This document shows, piece by piece, positions 10,924-20,639 of a DNA stretch of 64,000 bases. The notes under the pieces were generated by a model. The model saw only the letters and a program-made list of their open reading frames with translations. It had not been told where the DNA came from and searched no databases. Within the stretch, counting starts at the first letter, position 1. Each line of letters begins with the position of its first letter. The DNA is from Brevundimonas sp. PAMC22021 (lineage in GTDB: Bacteria; Pseudomonadota; Alphaproteobacteria; Caulobacterales; Caulobacteraceae), in contig NZ_CP080376.1 of the NCBI RefSeq assembly GCF_019443405.1, positions 2,418,001 to 2,482,000 on the forward strand, in the 5' to 3' direction. The translations under genes and the position numbers were made by a program.

Positions 10924-11715
10924 TCAGATCGACTTGATCGCGCCGCCGTCCAACCGGATCAGCGAGCCGGTGATGTAGGCGCCCAGCGGGCTGGCCAGAA
11001 AGGCGGCGGTGGCGCCGAACTCCTCGGTCGCGCCCAGACGGCCGGCGGGGATGGTCCTGACGGCTTCGGCACGCGCCTGTTCGGGCGTCGCGCCCGTCCT
11101 CTCGGCCGCCGCCTTGTCCAGCCGCTCGATGCGGGGCGTGTCGATGCGGCCGGGCAGCAGGGTGTTGACGGTTACGCCGTCGGCCGCGACCTCGTTGGAC
11201 AGGGTCTTGGCCCAGGCGGCGATCGAGGCGCGCAGGGTGTTGGACACGCCCAGCACGGCCGAGGGCTCCACCACCGTGATGGATGCGACGTTCAGGATTC
11301 GGCCCCACCCCGCCTGGCGCATCGCCGGCAGCACGCGGTCGGTCAGGCGGAACACCGACAGCACCATGGATTCGAAATGCTCGCGCCACACCGACGGATC
11401 GAGCCCCGAAACACCGGACGGCGGCGGCCCGCCCGTGTTGTTCAGCAGGATCTCGACCGGACCGCCCAGCTGACGCTCCGCCTCGTCCACGGCCGCCAGC
11501 AGGGCGTCGTGATCCGCCAGATCGGCGGCGACGAAGTGGGCCCGTCCGGGGCCGGCGACGGTCAGTTCGTCCGCCACGGTCTTCAGCGTCTCCGCGTTGC
11601 GGGACAGCAGGACGACATGCGCGCCCTCCTGCACCAGGGCCGCCGCCACGGCTCGCCCCAGGCCGCTGGAGCCGCCGCAGATCAGCGCCCGCCTGCCCGT
11701 CAGCTTCAGGTCCAT
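10924..11715 (-). CDS. Atypical short-chain dehydrogenase/reductase
   Basis: This 263-residue Rossmann protein of the SDR superfamily has the cofactor-binding GGSSGLGRAVA (residues 14-24) and LNNTGG in place of NNAG. Ser145 sits where the catalytic serine belongs (LNVASI). The YxxxK pair is absent: Ser158 and Arg162 occupy those positions in VSNTLRAS. This matches a known divergent 3-oxoacyl-ACP-reductase-like subgroup lacking the standard tetrad, so normal SDR catalysis is doubtful. It lies 25 bases downstream of lpdA on the same strand. Confidence 0.88.
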   Translation of the reverse strand: MDLKLTGRRALICGGSSGLGRAVAAALVQEGAHVVLLSRNAETLKTVADELTVAGPGRAHFVAADLADHDALLAAVDEAERQLGGPVEILLNNTGGPPPSGVSGLDPSVWREHFESMVLSVFRLTDRVLPAMRQAGWGRILNVASITVVEPSAVLGVSNTLRASIAAWAKTLSNEVAADGVTVNTLLPGRIDTPRIERLDKAAAERTGATPEQARAEAVRTIPAGRLGATEEFGATAAFLASPLGAYITGSLIRLDGGAIKSI

Positions 11716-11740
11716 GGCGTCGTCTCCCGCGTCTGGCCGA

Positions 11741-13147
11741 TCAGGCCTGCATCATCCAGCCTTCGACATCCATCGCCGCCTGGCGCACGGCCTCCGAGCG
11801 CGTCGGGTGGGCGTGGCAGGTGCGGGCGATGTCTTCCGAGGCGCCGCCGAAGGCCATGGTGATGGCTGCTTCGTGGATCATCTCGCCCGCCTGCGGCCCC
11901 ATGATGTGCACGCCCAGCAGCTTGTCGGTCTGTGCGTCCGCCAGCACCTTCACGAAGCCGTCGGTCTCGTGGTTGATCTTGGCGCGGCTGTTGGCGGTGA
12001 AGGGGAATTTGCCCTTCTTGTACTGCACGCCCTCGGCCTTCAGCTGATCCTCGGTCTTGCCGACCCAGGCCACCTCCGGGAAGGTGTAGACGACGCTGGG
12101 CACCAGGTCGTAGTCGACGTGGCCGAACTTGCCGGCGATAGTGTCGATGCAGGCGACCGCGTCCTCTTCCGCCTTGTGCGCCAGCATCGGACCGTAGGTT
12201 ACGTCGCCGATCACCCAGACGCGATCCGCAACCCTGAAATGGTCGTGGGCGATGAAGCCCCGCTTGTCCGGCGTGACGCCCACGCTCTCCAGGCCCAGGC
12301 CGTCGGTGTAGGGGCGACGACCGATGGCGACCAGCACCACATCGCCCTTCAAGGTCTCGGCGGTCCCCCCGGCGGAAGGCTCGACCGTCAGCTCGACGCC
12401 GTCCTTGCCCGACTTCGCGGCCGTGACCTTGGCGCCCAGCTTGAAGCTCATGCCCTGCTTGGTCAGGGTGCGCTGGAAGGCGGTGGCGACCTCCGCATCC
12501 ATGCCGGGCGTGATGCGGTCCAGGAACTCGACCACCGTGACCTCGGCGCCGAGCCTGCGCCACACCGAGCCGAGCTCCAGCCCGATGATGCCGGCCCCGA
12601 CCACGATCAGCTTCTTGGGCACGGCCGGCAGCGAAAGCGCGCCGGTGGAATCGACCACCCTGCCGGCTTCGAAGGCGACGCCGGGCAGCGGGGTGGGCTC
12701 CGAGCCCGTGGCGATGACGATGTTCCTGGTCTCAAGGGTGCGGACCCCGCCGTCGACGGCCGTCACCTCGACCTTGCCGGGTCCGGTGATCTTGCCCTTG
12801 CCCTGCACCCACTCGGCCTTGTTCTTCTTGAACAGGAACTCGATGCCCTTGGTCAGGGCCGTGACGCTGTCGTCCTTGGCCTTGTGCATCTGCTGGAGGT
12901 TCAGCTTCGGCTGCACCTCGATGCCGATCTTGGCGAATTCGCTGTTAGCCGCCTGATACAGCTCCGACGCATGCAGCAGGGCCTTGGACGGCATGCAGCC
13001 GACGTTCAGACAGGTGCCGCCCAGCGTGCCGCGCATCTCGACGCAGGCGACCTTGAGCCCCAGCTGACCCGCGCGGATCGCGGCGTTGTAGCCGCCCGGA
13101 CCACCGCCGATGATGACGACGTCGTAGGGAGCGGAGGCTTCGGCCAT
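11741..13147 (-). CDS. lpdA: Dihydrolipoyl dehydrogenase (E3)
   Basis: This 468-residue flavoprotein reoxidises dihydrolipoamide in the pyruvate and 2-oxoglutarate dehydrogenase complexes. The FAD motif IGGGPGGYNAA is near residue 12 and the redox disulphide GGTCLNVGCMPSK near residues 42-54. The NAD motif is GAGIIGLELGS. The C-terminal HAHPTRSE supplies the catalytic His-Glu pair. No lipoyl domain is fused. No E1/E2 genes are next to it. The SDR gene follows on the same strand. Confidence 0.97.
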   Translation of the reverse strand: MAEASAPYDVVIIGGGPGGYNAAIRAGQLGLKVACVEMRGTLGGTCLNVGCMPSKALLHASELYQAANSEFAKIGIEVQPKLNLQQMHKAKDDSVTALTKGIEFLFKKNKAEWVQGKGKITGPGKVEVTAVDGGVRTLETRNIVIATGSEPTPLPGVAFEAGRVVDSTGALSLPAVPKKLIVVGAGIIGLELGSVWRRLGAEVTVVEFLDRITPGMDAEVATAFQRTLTKQGMSFKLGAKVTAAKSGKDGVELTVEPSAGGTAETLKGDVVLVAIGRRPYTDGLGLESVGVTPDKRGFIAHDHFRVADRVWVIGDVTYGPMLAHKAEEDAVACIDTIAGKFGHVDYDLVPSVVYTFPEVAWVGKTEDQLKAEGVQYKKGKFPFTANSRAKINHETDGFVKVLADAQTDKLLGVHIMGPQAGEMIHEAAITMAFGGASEDIARTCHAHPTRSEAVRQAAMDVEGWMMQA

Positions 13148-13244
13148 GGGGTCCTCAGGGGTTCTTCAAGCGCAGGGGAAGGCGGCTGGGACACTAGCGC
13201 CCGACCCGCCGGAATCAACCGCAAGCCGGCGGCGAGGTCCAACG

Positions 13245-13276
13245 AAAGAGGCCGGGCGTCGCCGCCCGGCCTCTTT
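13245..13276 (-). terminator. Hairpin terminator after the TonB receptor gene
   Basis: A perfect 14-bp stem (AAAGAGGCCGGGCG / CGCCCGGCCTCTTT) with loop TCGC lies 23 bases beyond the receptor stop. It separates the receptor gene from lpdA on the same strand. Confidence 0.85.
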
Positions 13277-13298
13277 GCGTCCACATTGGCCGTCAGCC

Positions 13299-15572
13299 TC
13301 AGAACGCCATGCGCGCCACGACCTGGAACCAGGGACCGGCTTCCTCGGTCTCGATTTCATACTCGTCGTAGTCGCGGTCGATCTGGTCGGCCAGATTGTC
13401 GAACTTGTCGAAGGTTTCGTCCTTGGACGCGTTCAGCAGGTTCGATCCGGTGAAGCGCACCACGATGTTGTCGGCCACCTTCTTCTCGATGAAGATCTCG
13501 AGGTCGGCGCCGTAGGAGGTGACGACCTCCTCGGCGATCACCCGCGAAGAGGCGTCGCCCTGCTTGCGATAGGTGGCGCCGAAGGCCGCGCCCCAGCTCG
13601 GGATGTCATGGGTGAAGCCGGCGTTCAGCACATAATCCGACTGCGAGTTAAAGCGGCGCTCGCCCAGGAAGTCGTCCACGGCGCTGTCCAGCCAGGAGTA
13701 GTTCAGGAAGACGCCTGTCGTCTCCATGCCGATGAAGTCCAGCGGCGTGGACAGGTCGAACTCGATCCCCCAGACCTCGCCGTCGCCGACGTTGTCGACG
13801 CTGTAGACGAACGTCCCCTCGCCTTCGCTGCCCTCGACGCCGGTGTTGACGTTCTCGATCAGGTCGCTGATGTCGCGGTAGAAGGCGTTCAGCCCGACGA
13901 CGCCGCGGCGACCCAGGCGGCGTTCGACGCCCACGTCCACGCCCCAGGCGGTTTCCGGCTCCAGGTCCGGATTGCCGATGAAGTCGCTGTCGCCGACCTC
14001 TTCCTCCAGCAGCGCGGGCGACAGGGCGTTGAAGTCCGGGCGGCGCACGGTGCGCGCGACCGAAAGGGTCAGCCGGTCACGCTCGTTCAGGGCCAAACGC
14101 AGGCTGGCCGACGGCAGCAGCACGCCATAGTCGTTGTCGGTGACCCGATCGGCGGCGTCGGCGGTCTCGTCGGTGATGGTGGTGTCGGTGGTCTCATAGC
14201 GAAGACCGGCTTCCCACTTGGCGCGCCCCTGCTCGCCCGACAGCATGACGTAGGGGTCGAAGCGCGTTTCTTCGATTGTGTTGAAGCCGCCCGTCACCGG
14301 CTCGTAGTCGGAGTAGTCCCCTTCGCCCGCCGGCGCGTCGTCCAGATCACCGTCGGCGCCGGATTCCTGGATCAGGGTGTCGCGCGTCTTGTCGATGTAG
14401 TCGAAGCCGACCTCGAGCACGGCCCCGCCGAAGTCGCGCTCATGCGAAATGCGGCCGGACCACTCCTCGTCCTTCAGGTCTGTCAGGGTGCGGGCGGATT
14501 CGAACTCCGCGTCCTCGAAGTTCAGCTCGTCCTCGAACTCGAACTGCTGGTCGTCGATGTCGGCATAGCCCAGGCGGAAGTGCGTCTCGCCGCCCAGCAT
14601 ATCGATGTCGTAGCGTGCGTTCAGCGACAGGTTGTCGGTGCGGATGTCCAGGTCGTTGTCGCTGCTGCTGACCAGGTTCTCGGCAGTCTGCACGCCCTCG
14701 GCGTATTCCAGCGAGTCCTCGTCCTGATAGCGGTCGGTGCGCACGAACACGCCCGACAGGTCCAGCATCCCGCCGCCCACTTCCATCTGGTAGGAGCCGT
14801 TCAGCGAATAGTCGGTGCCGTCGCGGGTGTCCGTCTGGACCTCGACGTTCTCGAGTTCGCCGTTCGGCTCGTCGAACCGCTGGCTGAACTTTTCCTTGGG
14901 ATTGCGGCGATCCTGGACATTGGCGCCCAGCAGCAGGCGGCCGGGACCGACCTCGCCGCCCCAGACGGCGCCGGCGGTGCCGCCGAACTCGCCGTACTCG
15001 CTGTCTTCCCACTTCAGCGCGCCCAGACGAACATAGCCGCCGTCCAGGCTGAGAGCGTCGCGCAGCACGATGTTGATGGCGCCCGCCACCGCATCGCCAG
15101 AGCGATTCGCCGAGGACGACCGCACCACCTCGACCCGCTCGATCAGTTCGGCCGGGATGCGGTCCACGAAGAAGGAGCGGTCGACGCCGGCGCCCGGCAC
15201 CCGTTCGCCGTTGATCAGGATCTGGGTGTAGCCGGGATCAAGGCCCCGCAGGCGCACGCCGTCGGATTCCAGCACGTCCGACAGGAAGGCGACCGAGGGC
15301 ACGCGCTTCAGGGCGTCGCCGGCCGTCAGCGGCTCGAACCGCTGGAAATATTCCAGGTCGTAGGACAGGGTCGGGACCACGTCGTCGGTGCGATTGCGAA
15401 CCTGCGGCTCGCCGGTGACGATAACCTCATCCAGCGCCGTGACCGGACCGCGATCCTGCGGCTGCACGGCAGGCGCCGCGACCGGCTCGGCGGCCAGGGC
15501 CGGGATGGCGAAGGCCAAGGAGCCAAGGGTCAGGGGGGCGAACGCTGCGCCCATCAGCAGGTGAAGTTTCAT
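13299..15572 (-). CDS. TonB-dependent outer-membrane receptor
   Basis: A 757-residue receptor. The signal peptide (residues 1-27, ending ALA) is followed by a periplasmic segment carrying EVIVTGEPQVRNR. A plug domain follows (about 50-160, with GDALKRVPSV and VRLRGLDPGYTQILINGERV), then a beta-barrel ending in the aromatic terminus VVARMAF. It is divergent from a beta-propeller phytase gene, a pairing known from Caulobacterales. Uptake of phytate-derived or phosphorylated ligands is therefore the likely, but inferred, function. Confidence 0.92.
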   Translation of the reverse strand: MKLHLLMGAAFAPLTLGSLAFAIPALAAEPVAAPAVQPQDRGPVTALDEVIVTGEPQVRNRTDDVVPTLSYDLEYFQRFEPLTAGDALKRVPSVAFLSDVLESDGVRLRGLDPGYTQILINGERVPGAGVDRSFFVDRIPAELIERVEVVRSSSANRSGDAVAGAINIVLRDALSLDGGYVRLGALKWEDSEYGEFGGTAGAVWGGEVGPGRLLLGANVQDRRNPKEKFSQRFDEPNGELENVEVQTDTRDGTDYSLNGSYQMEVGGGMLDLSGVFVRTDRYQDEDSLEYAEGVQTAENLVSSSDNDLDIRTDNLSLNARYDIDMLGGETHFRLGYADIDDQQFEFEDELNFEDAEFESARTLTDLKDEEWSGRISHERDFGGAVLEVGFDYIDKTRDTLIQESGADGDLDDAPAGEGDYSDYEPVTGGFNTIEETRFDPYVMLSGEQGRAKWEAGLRYETTDTTITDETADAADRVTDNDYGVLLPSASLRLALNERDRLTLSVARTVRRPDFNALSPALLEEEVGDSDFIGNPDLEPETAWGVDVGVERRLGRRGVVGLNAFYRDISDLIENVNTGVEGSEGEGTFVYSVDNVGDGEVWGIEFDLSTPLDFIGMETTGVFLNYSWLDSAVDDFLGERRFNSQSDYVLNAGFTHDIPSWGAAFGATYRKQGDASSRVIAEEVVTSYGADLEIFIEKKVADNIVVRFTGSNLLNASKDETFDKFDNLADQIDRDYDEYEIETEEAGPWFQVVARMAF

Positions 15573-15812
15573 GGTCAGATCCCCGAGGCCGACGACGCTT
15601 CGCCCAGCCGATGCAAGCGGCGCTTAGCCGCAGGGCGCGACGCCAAAGCGACGGTTGCGAGACGCTGAGCCTTCGGATTCGGGACCAATGGGTGACAACT
15701 GCTCACCGGGCGGACGGTTTGTCATCGCACAGCAGCCGAAGCGTCACGCAGACGCCGTTGACCCGCAGGCAAGCTGTGCCGAAGGAAGCCCTATCGAACG
15801 AAAGGAACCGTC

Positions 15813-16913
15813 ATGTCCCGGACGATCAGCCTCGCGGCCTCTGTCTGCGTTCTGGCCCTGCTCGGCGCCTGCGCCACGCATGAGGTCGATTATCAAGGCG
15901 AGGGCGAGGGCGTGATCGGCCAGGGATTGCCCGTCCAGGCGGTGCTGGAGACGCCCTCGGTCGGCACGGCAGGCCAGGATGCAGCCGACGATCCCGCGAT
16001 CTTCGCCTCTGCGACGCCGGTCACGGTCATGGGCGTGCGCACCCCCGGCTTCGTCGCCGGCACGGACAAGAAGGCCGGCCTCTATATCTATGGTCTGGAC
16101 GGCAAGGTGCTGCAGTTCCTGCCCGAGGGCCTGTTGAACAATGTCGATCTGGTCGAAGGCCTGAGCGTCGCCGGCCGGCCACAGGTGCTGCTGGGCGCCA
16201 GCGATCGCACGCCGGGCCGCGAAGGCGTGTCGCTGTATCTGTTCGATCCGGCGGCCGACGATGCGGCCAATGCGGTGCGGCCTTGGGGGCGCATCACCTC
16301 GGACGTGGTCGAGCCCTACGGCTTCTGCTTCGCCCGGCGCGGCCCGGACGTCCACGCCGTCATGGTCGGGCACGAGGGTGAAGTGCGCCAGTTCGTGGTC
16401 ACGGCCGATGCGAGCGGCCAGCCGGCCTCGCGCGAGGTCCGCCGCTTCGAGATCGGCAGCATCTCCGAAGGCTGCGCCGCCGACGAGGCGACCAGCGCCC
16501 TTTATCTCGGCGAAGAGAACGTCGGCGTCTGGCGCTACGACCTCGACCCTTCCGCCGGCGCGCGCCGCACCCTGATCCAGCCGATCGCGCCGGGCCGCCT
16601 GGTCGCCGACGCCGAGGGGCTGACGATCCTGGAGGACGGCTCCGCCCGTTACCTGATCGGCTCGAGCCAGGGCGACTCGACCTTTCCGGTCTGGCGCATC
16701 GACGGCGCACAGCCGGCCTACGTCGGGCGGTTCGTGGTGACGGACGGGGCGGTCGACAAGGTGACCGGCACCGATGGTCTGGATGCGCTCGGCGGGCCGG
16801 TGGGGCCGTTCCCCCAAGGCCTGGTGGTGGTTCAGGACGACATCAACGACGTCGGCACCCAGAACTTCAAATACATCGACTGGCGCGACATCAAGCGCGC
16901 CTTGGGCCTCTAG
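15813..16913 (+). CDS. Beta-propeller 3-phytase, lipoprotein
   Basis: This 366-residue calcium-dependent phytase releases phosphate from myo-inositol hexakisphosphate outside the cytoplasm. The N-terminus ends in a lipobox (LLGAC, Cys at about residue 20), so it is probably lipid-anchored. Propeller motifs include DDPAIF, VEGLSV, VVEPYGFC, LVADAEGL, VTGTDGLDA and FPQGLVVVQDD, matching the family's metal-binding loops. It is transcribed away from the TonB receptor gene across a 240-base gap, in which I found no convincing Pho box. Confidence 0.92.
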   Translation: MSRTISLAASVCVLALLGACATHEVDYQGEGEGVIGQGLPVQAVLETPSVGTAGQDAADDPAIFASATPVTVMGVRTPGFVAGTDKKAGLYIYGLDGKVLQFLPEGLLNNVDLVEGLSVAGRPQVLLGASDRTPGREGVSLYLFDPAADDAANAVRPWGRITSDVVEPYGFCFARRGPDVHAVMVGHEGEVRQFVVTADASGQPASREVRRFEIGSISEGCAADEATSALYLGEENVGVWRYDLDPSAGARRTLIQPIAPGRLVADAEGLTILEDGSARYLIGSSQGDSTFPVWRIDGAQPAYVGRFVVTDGAVDKVTGTDGLDALGGPVGPFPQGLVVVQDDINDVGTQNFKYIDWRDIKRALGL

Positions 16914-16920
16914 CCAGCGC

Positions 16921-17199
16921 CTACTGGTCCTCGTCGAAGCGGCGGGCGACCAGGTCGATCAGGGCGTCGATCGCCTCCTGGGCGTCCGGCCCCTCGGCGG
17001 TGACGCCGACGTCGCACCCCTTGCCCGCGCCCAGCATCAGCAGGCCCATGATCGAACGGGCGTCCACGGTCACGCCGTCGCGGGTGACCTGGATCTCGCT
17101 GTCGAAGCTGGAGGCCAGCTTGACGAACTTGGCCGAGGCGCGCGCGTGCAGGCCGCGCGCATTGCAGATGCCAAGAGTGGCGGAGACGCGCTCGCTCAT
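16921..17199 (-). CDS. ptsH: HPr phosphocarrier protein (regulatory PTS)
   Basis: A 92-residue HPr. His18 in GLHARAS is the EI phosphorylation site, and Ser49 in ARSIMGL is the site expected for HPr kinase. The acidic C-terminal extension ends FDEDQ. The start ATG overlaps the EIIA stop by four bases. With the EIIA and HprK genes upstream and no sugar permease, this is a regulatory rather than a transport PTS. Confidence 0.95.
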   Translation of the reverse strand: MSERVSATLGICNARGLHARASAKFVKLASSFDSEIQVTRDGVTVDARSIMGLLMLGAGKGCDVGVTAEGPDAQEAIDALIDLVARRFDEDQ

Positions 17200-17600
17200 T
17201 TCTCGCCCGCCAAGACCCAGGAAGCGACCGAGATGTATTTGCGTCCGGCGTCCTGCGCATGGGCGACGCAGACCTCCAGCGGCTCGCGCGTGCGCACGCT
17301 GGCCAGCTTGATCAGCATCGGCAGGTTCAGGCCGGCGATCACCTCGGCCCGCGTCTGCTCCATCACCGAAATGGCCAGGTTCGACGGCGTGCCGCCGAAC
17401 ATGTCGGTCAGCAGGATCACCCCGTCGCCGTCGTCCACGGCGGCGGCGGCGTCGACGATGTCGCGGCGGCGACGTTCCATGTCGTCCTCGGGACCGATGC
17501 AGATGGCGGCGACCCCGCGCTGCGGCCCGACCACATGCTCCATCGCCAAAAGGAACTCGGACGCCAGCCCGCCATGGGTGACGATCACCAGGCCGATCAT
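17196..17600 (-). CDS. PTS EIIA component, mannose family
   Basis: This 134-residue EIIA-Man-type protein has the phosphorylatable His9 in IVTHGGLASEF and the second family block LLTDMFGGTPSNLA. The start MIGLVIVTHG was chosen because the residues upstream are not family-like. It lies between hprK and ptsH. In alphaproteobacteria this protein relays phosphate from HPr for regulation, not sugar uptake. The 118-base gap to hprK holds no rapZ gene, although rapZ often lies there in related genomes. Confidence 0.92.
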   Translation of the reverse strand: MIGLVIVTHGGLASEFLLAMEHVVGPQRGVAAICIGPEDDMERRRRDIVDAAAAVDDGDGVILLTDMFGGTPSNLAISVMEQTRAEVIAGLNLPMLIKLASVRTREPLEVCVAHAQDAGRKYISVASWVLAGEK

Positions 17601-17718
17601 GAAGGCTTCACTCGCATCCCGCCCCACACCATCCCTGGGGATCAGCGACCGCCGGAGGAGGACGGACGCGCCCCATCGGGACCGCAAGCGGAACTCCATA
17701 GACCCATCCTGCGCCGGG

Positions 17719-18162
17719 TCAAAGCGTCTGAAGACTCCGCGCCGCCAGGGTCGCGGCCGAGGCGTGCAGGGCGTTCAACCGGAACAGCGGCACGGAGACG
17801 CCGTCAAGGACGCGAACCTCCGGCTCCGGCAGCCGCTCCACCGGCTCCGCCGTGCACGCGATGACGGCCGCGATCTGCGCCATCGGACGGGTGTGCGCCC
17901 GAACGATGCCGAGCCCGCGTGCCTCGATCCGGCCCTCGATCGTGGCGGGCGACATGGCGTAAAGCCGTCCGGCCGAGGCCCAGACCAGGCTGTAGTCGTC
18001 GGCGACCAGCCGCCACCCCGCGTCGATCAGGCGCAAGGCCAGGTCGCTCTTCCCGGAGCCTGAGGGTCCCATCAACATCAGCCCGCGCCACTGGGCGCCG
18101 CACCGTCGGGCGACGGTGGTGGCGTGGACCGGCTGACGCGGCGGCGTTCCGGCAGGCGTCAT
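17719..18162 (-). CDS. hprK: HPr kinase/phosphorylase, short alphaproteobacterial form
   Basis: This 147-residue enzyme phosphorylates HPr on its serine. The P-loop GPSGSGKSD is near residues 32-40 and VADDYSLVW follows. IEARGLGIVR is the HprK signature. The N-terminal domain of the Gram-positive enzyme is missing, as is usual in alphaproteobacteria. The start overlaps the chvG stop by four bases, so it is coupled to the two-component system. Confidence 0.93.
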   Translation of the reverse strand: MTPAGTPPRQPVHATTVARRCGAQWRGLMLMGPSGSGKSDLALRLIDAGWRLVADDYSLVWASAGRLYAMSPATIEGRIEARGLGIVRAHTRPMAQIAAVIACTAEPVERLPEPEVRVLDGVSVPLFRLNALHASAATLAARSLQTL

Positions 18163-19778
18163 TGCCGACGTCCGGCCGAGGGAAGAACCACCTCGAACCG
18201 CGCGCCCTGCACTTCGCCCTCAGCGTTCATCCGGTTCTCGGCCCAGACACGCCCCCCATGCGCCTCCACGATCTGGCGCACGATCGAAAGGCCCAGCCCG
18301 GAGTTGGAGCCGAAAGCCGCGCCCTTGGGCCTGGAGGTGTAGAAACGCTCAAACACCGTCTCCAGATTGTCGGGCGGTATGCCGGGACCCTCGTCCTCGA
18401 TCCGGATGCGCGCCTCGTTGTCGGCGCCCGACAGGAACACGCGCACCGTGCCGCCGGCGGGGCTGAACGAGCGGGCGTTGTCGATGAGATTGCGGAACAC
18501 CTGGCCCAGCGGGCCGTCGCGGCCGACCACACGCTGCGGCTCTGCGCCCGCCTCGAACATCACCGACGGATCGCCCGGCTTGGCCGTCGTCTCATAGACC
18601 AGGACGATGTCGCGCAGCAGGGTGTTCAACTCGACCGCGCGCGGCCGCTCGCGCGACAGTTCGGCGTCCAGCCGCGAGGCGTTGGAGATGTCGGTGATCA
18701 GCCGATCGAGACGCCGCACGTCCTGCTGCAACAGATTGGTCAGGCGATCGCGCTGCTCATCCGTCTTGACCAGCGGCAGGGTCTCCAGCGCCGAGCGGAT
18801 GGAGGTCAGCGGGTTCTTGATCTCGTGGCTGACATCGGCGGCGAAACGCTCGATCGCGTCCATCCGCGCCGACAGGGTCTCGGTCATCGATTCCAGCGAC
18901 CGGGCGAGGTCGCCGATCTCGTCCTTGCGGTCCTCGAGGTCGGGCAGGCTGATGGCGCGCGACCTTTGCAGCCGCACCTGATCTGCCGCCGCCGACAGCC
19001 GCATCACCGGGCGCGCGACGAACAGATGCAGCAGCAGGGAGCCCAGGAGGTTCACCCCCAGAGCCACCAGGGCGAAGGGAACCAGCGCGCGGCGTTGCGC
19101 GCCCAGGATCTCGTCCACATTGCCCGCCTCCAGCGTCAGCACGCCCAGCACCTGGCTGACGTGGCGCACGGGGATGGAGACGGAGACGACGCGCTCCCCC
19201 TCCTCGTTTCGGCGCACCGTCTGCTGCGACTGACCGGCCAAGACGTTCTCGATCTCGACGCTGAGTTCGCGGTTCGCGCGCTCCAGCCGCTGGGCGGTGA
19301 GCGTCTCGGCCCGGATGTCCCGCTCCGGCGGCGGCGTGCCGGCCGGCCGCGCCGCAGGCAGGGGTGCGCCGGGAATGGCCTCGGTCACCTGATAGCTGTC
19401 GGCCACCGGCAGGCCGTTGATGTCGTACAGCCGAACGCGCTGTCCCTGCGGGATGAAGTTGTCGCGCAGCCAGCGAGCCGCGGCGACCTGGTCCAGTTCC
19501 GGCGTGGGCTCTCCGCGCGTGATGCCCAGTTCGCCCAGGACGTTGGACAGCAGTTCGGCCTGCACCGACAGCGATTCCTGTCGGGCCTGCACCAGGCCGC
19601 GCGACAGCTCGTTCAGCAGCAGCGCCCCGCCGAACAGGATCAGCAGGCTGAGCAGGTTCAGCGCCAGGATAAAGCCGCCCAGACGCGAGCCGCCGAAGCG
19701 GAAGGCGCGCCTCGGCGGTGTGTCGTCGTCTCCGGTCAGGCCGGGATCAGCTCTCGCGGTAGCGGTAGCCGACGCCAT
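18159..19778 (-). CDS. chvG: Sensor histidine kinase ChvG
   Basis: This ~539-residue membrane kinase pairs with ChvI to sense acid and envelope stress. There is a first transmembrane helix ([17 protein letters not shown]), a large periplasmic sensor domain, and a second helix (about [19 protein letters not shown]) followed by HAMP. The H-box [12 protein letters not shown]-box [10 protein letters not shown], and G-boxes EDEGPGIP and GLGLSIVRQ are present. The start is uncertain: the ATG at 19778 overlaps chvI by 32 bases. The frame stays open to 19871. Confidence 0.93.
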   Translation of the reverse strand: MASATATARADPGLTGDDDTPPRRAFRFGGSRLGGFILALNLLSLLILFGGALLLNELSRGLVQARQESLSVQAELLSNVLGELGITRGEPTPELDQVAAARWLRDNFIPQGQRVRLYDINGLPVADSYQVTEAIPGAPLPAARPAGTPPPERDIRAETLTAQRLERANRELSVEIENVLAGQSQQTVRRNEEGERVVSVSIPVRHVSQVLGVLTLEAGNVDEILGAQRRALVPFALVALGVNLLGSLLLHLFVARPVMRLSAAADQVRLQRSRAISLPDLEDRKDEIGDLARSLESMTETLSARMDAIERFAADVSHEIKNPLTSIRSALETLPLVKTDEQRDRLTNLLQQDVRRLDRLITDISNASRLDAELSRERPRAVELNTLLRDIVLVYETTAKPGDPSVMFEAGAEPQRVVGRDGPLGQVFRNLIDNARSFSPAGGTVRVFLSGADNEARIRIEDEGPGIPPDNLETVFERFYTSRPKGAAFGSNSGLGLSIVRQIVEAHGGRVWAENRMNAEGEVQGARFEVVLPSAGRRQ

Positions 19779-20469
19779 ACAGGGTCTCGATCGCGTCGAA
19801 CTCGGGGTCCACGGCGCGGAACTTCTTGCGCATCCTCTTGACGTGGCTGTCGATGGTGCGGTCGTCGACATAGACCTGGTCGTCGTAGGCGGCGTCCATC
19901 AGGTTGTCGCGGCTCTTCACGAAGCCGGGGCGCTGGGCCAGGGCCTGCAGCAGCAGGAATTCGGTGACGGTCAGCTTGACCGGCCGCCCGTCCCACATCG
20001 ATTCATGGCGCGCCGGGTCCATGGTCAGTTTGCCGCGCTTGATCGCCTTGCCCGAAGTCTCGGCAGAGGGCTCGGGCTCCACGCCGTCGGCGCCGGTGCG
20101 GCGCAGCAGCGCCTTGACCCGCTCGATCAGCAGCCGCTGGCTGAACGGCTTGTGGATGTAGTCGTCGGCGCCGAGGTTGAAGCCGAGGATCTCGTCGATT
20201 TCCTCGTCCTTGGACGTCAGCATGATGACCGGGATCTGCGAGGTCTGGCGCAGGCGACGCAGCACCTCCATGCCGTCCATGCGCGGCATCTTCACGTCTA
20301 GGATGGCGAGGTCGGGCGGCGTGCTTTCCAGCGCGGCCAGGCCCGAGGCGCCGTCGTGATAGGCGGTGATCTTGTGTCCGTGGCTTTCCAGCGCCAGCGA
20401 AACCGACGCCACGATGTTCTCGTCGTCGTCGACCAGGGTGATGTTCGCCAAGGGCCTGTCTCCTGCCAT
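19747..20469 (-). CDS. chvI: Response regulator ChvI
   Basis: This 240-residue OmpR-class regulator has a receiver domain with the DDD acidic pocket (residues 14-16), phospho-acceptor Asp58 in [13 protein letters not shown], and the switch lysine in MLTSKDEE. A winged-helix DNA-binding domain ends [26 protein letters not shown]. The start at [16 protein letters not shown] was preferred over an open upstream frame lacking domain character. It is first in the chvI-chvG-hprK-EIIA-ptsH series. Confidence 0.95.
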   Translation of the reverse strand: MAGDRPLANITLVDDDENIVASVSLALESHGHKITAYHDGASGLAALESTPPDLAILDVKMPRMDGMEVLRRLRQTSQIPVIMLTSKDEEIDEILGFNLGADDYIHKPFSQRLLIERVKALLRRTGADGVEPEPSAETSGKAIKRGKLTMDPARHESMWDGRPVKLTVTEFLLLQALAQRPGFVKSRDNLMDAAYDDQVYVDDRTIDSHVKRMRKKFRAVDPEFDAIETLYGVGYRYRES

Positions 20470-20639
20470 CTGCCGGGGGCGGACCTCGTCCACGCGAGGC
20501 AAGCTCGCGCGCGTCCGCCGCAAAAACGCGTTCACACTAGAACCTTGGCAAATGGGCCGCCACCCCGTCGGTTGCAATCGGGTCACACATCGGCGTCAGC
20601 GCAAACCCCGTCTTAAGCCGTGAACGGCAGGATGAGCGA

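Noticed and set aside
13146..15668. Very long open frame on the plus strand opposite the TonB receptor gene
   Set aside because: It is a mirror of the receptor gene caused by high-GC codon bias; its translation is His/Gln/Val/Asp-rich with no domain.
15573..15812. Pho box between the TonB receptor and phytase genes
   Set aside because: Only isolated GTGACA/TGTCAT words are seen, not the two 7-bp direct repeats with 4-bp spacing.
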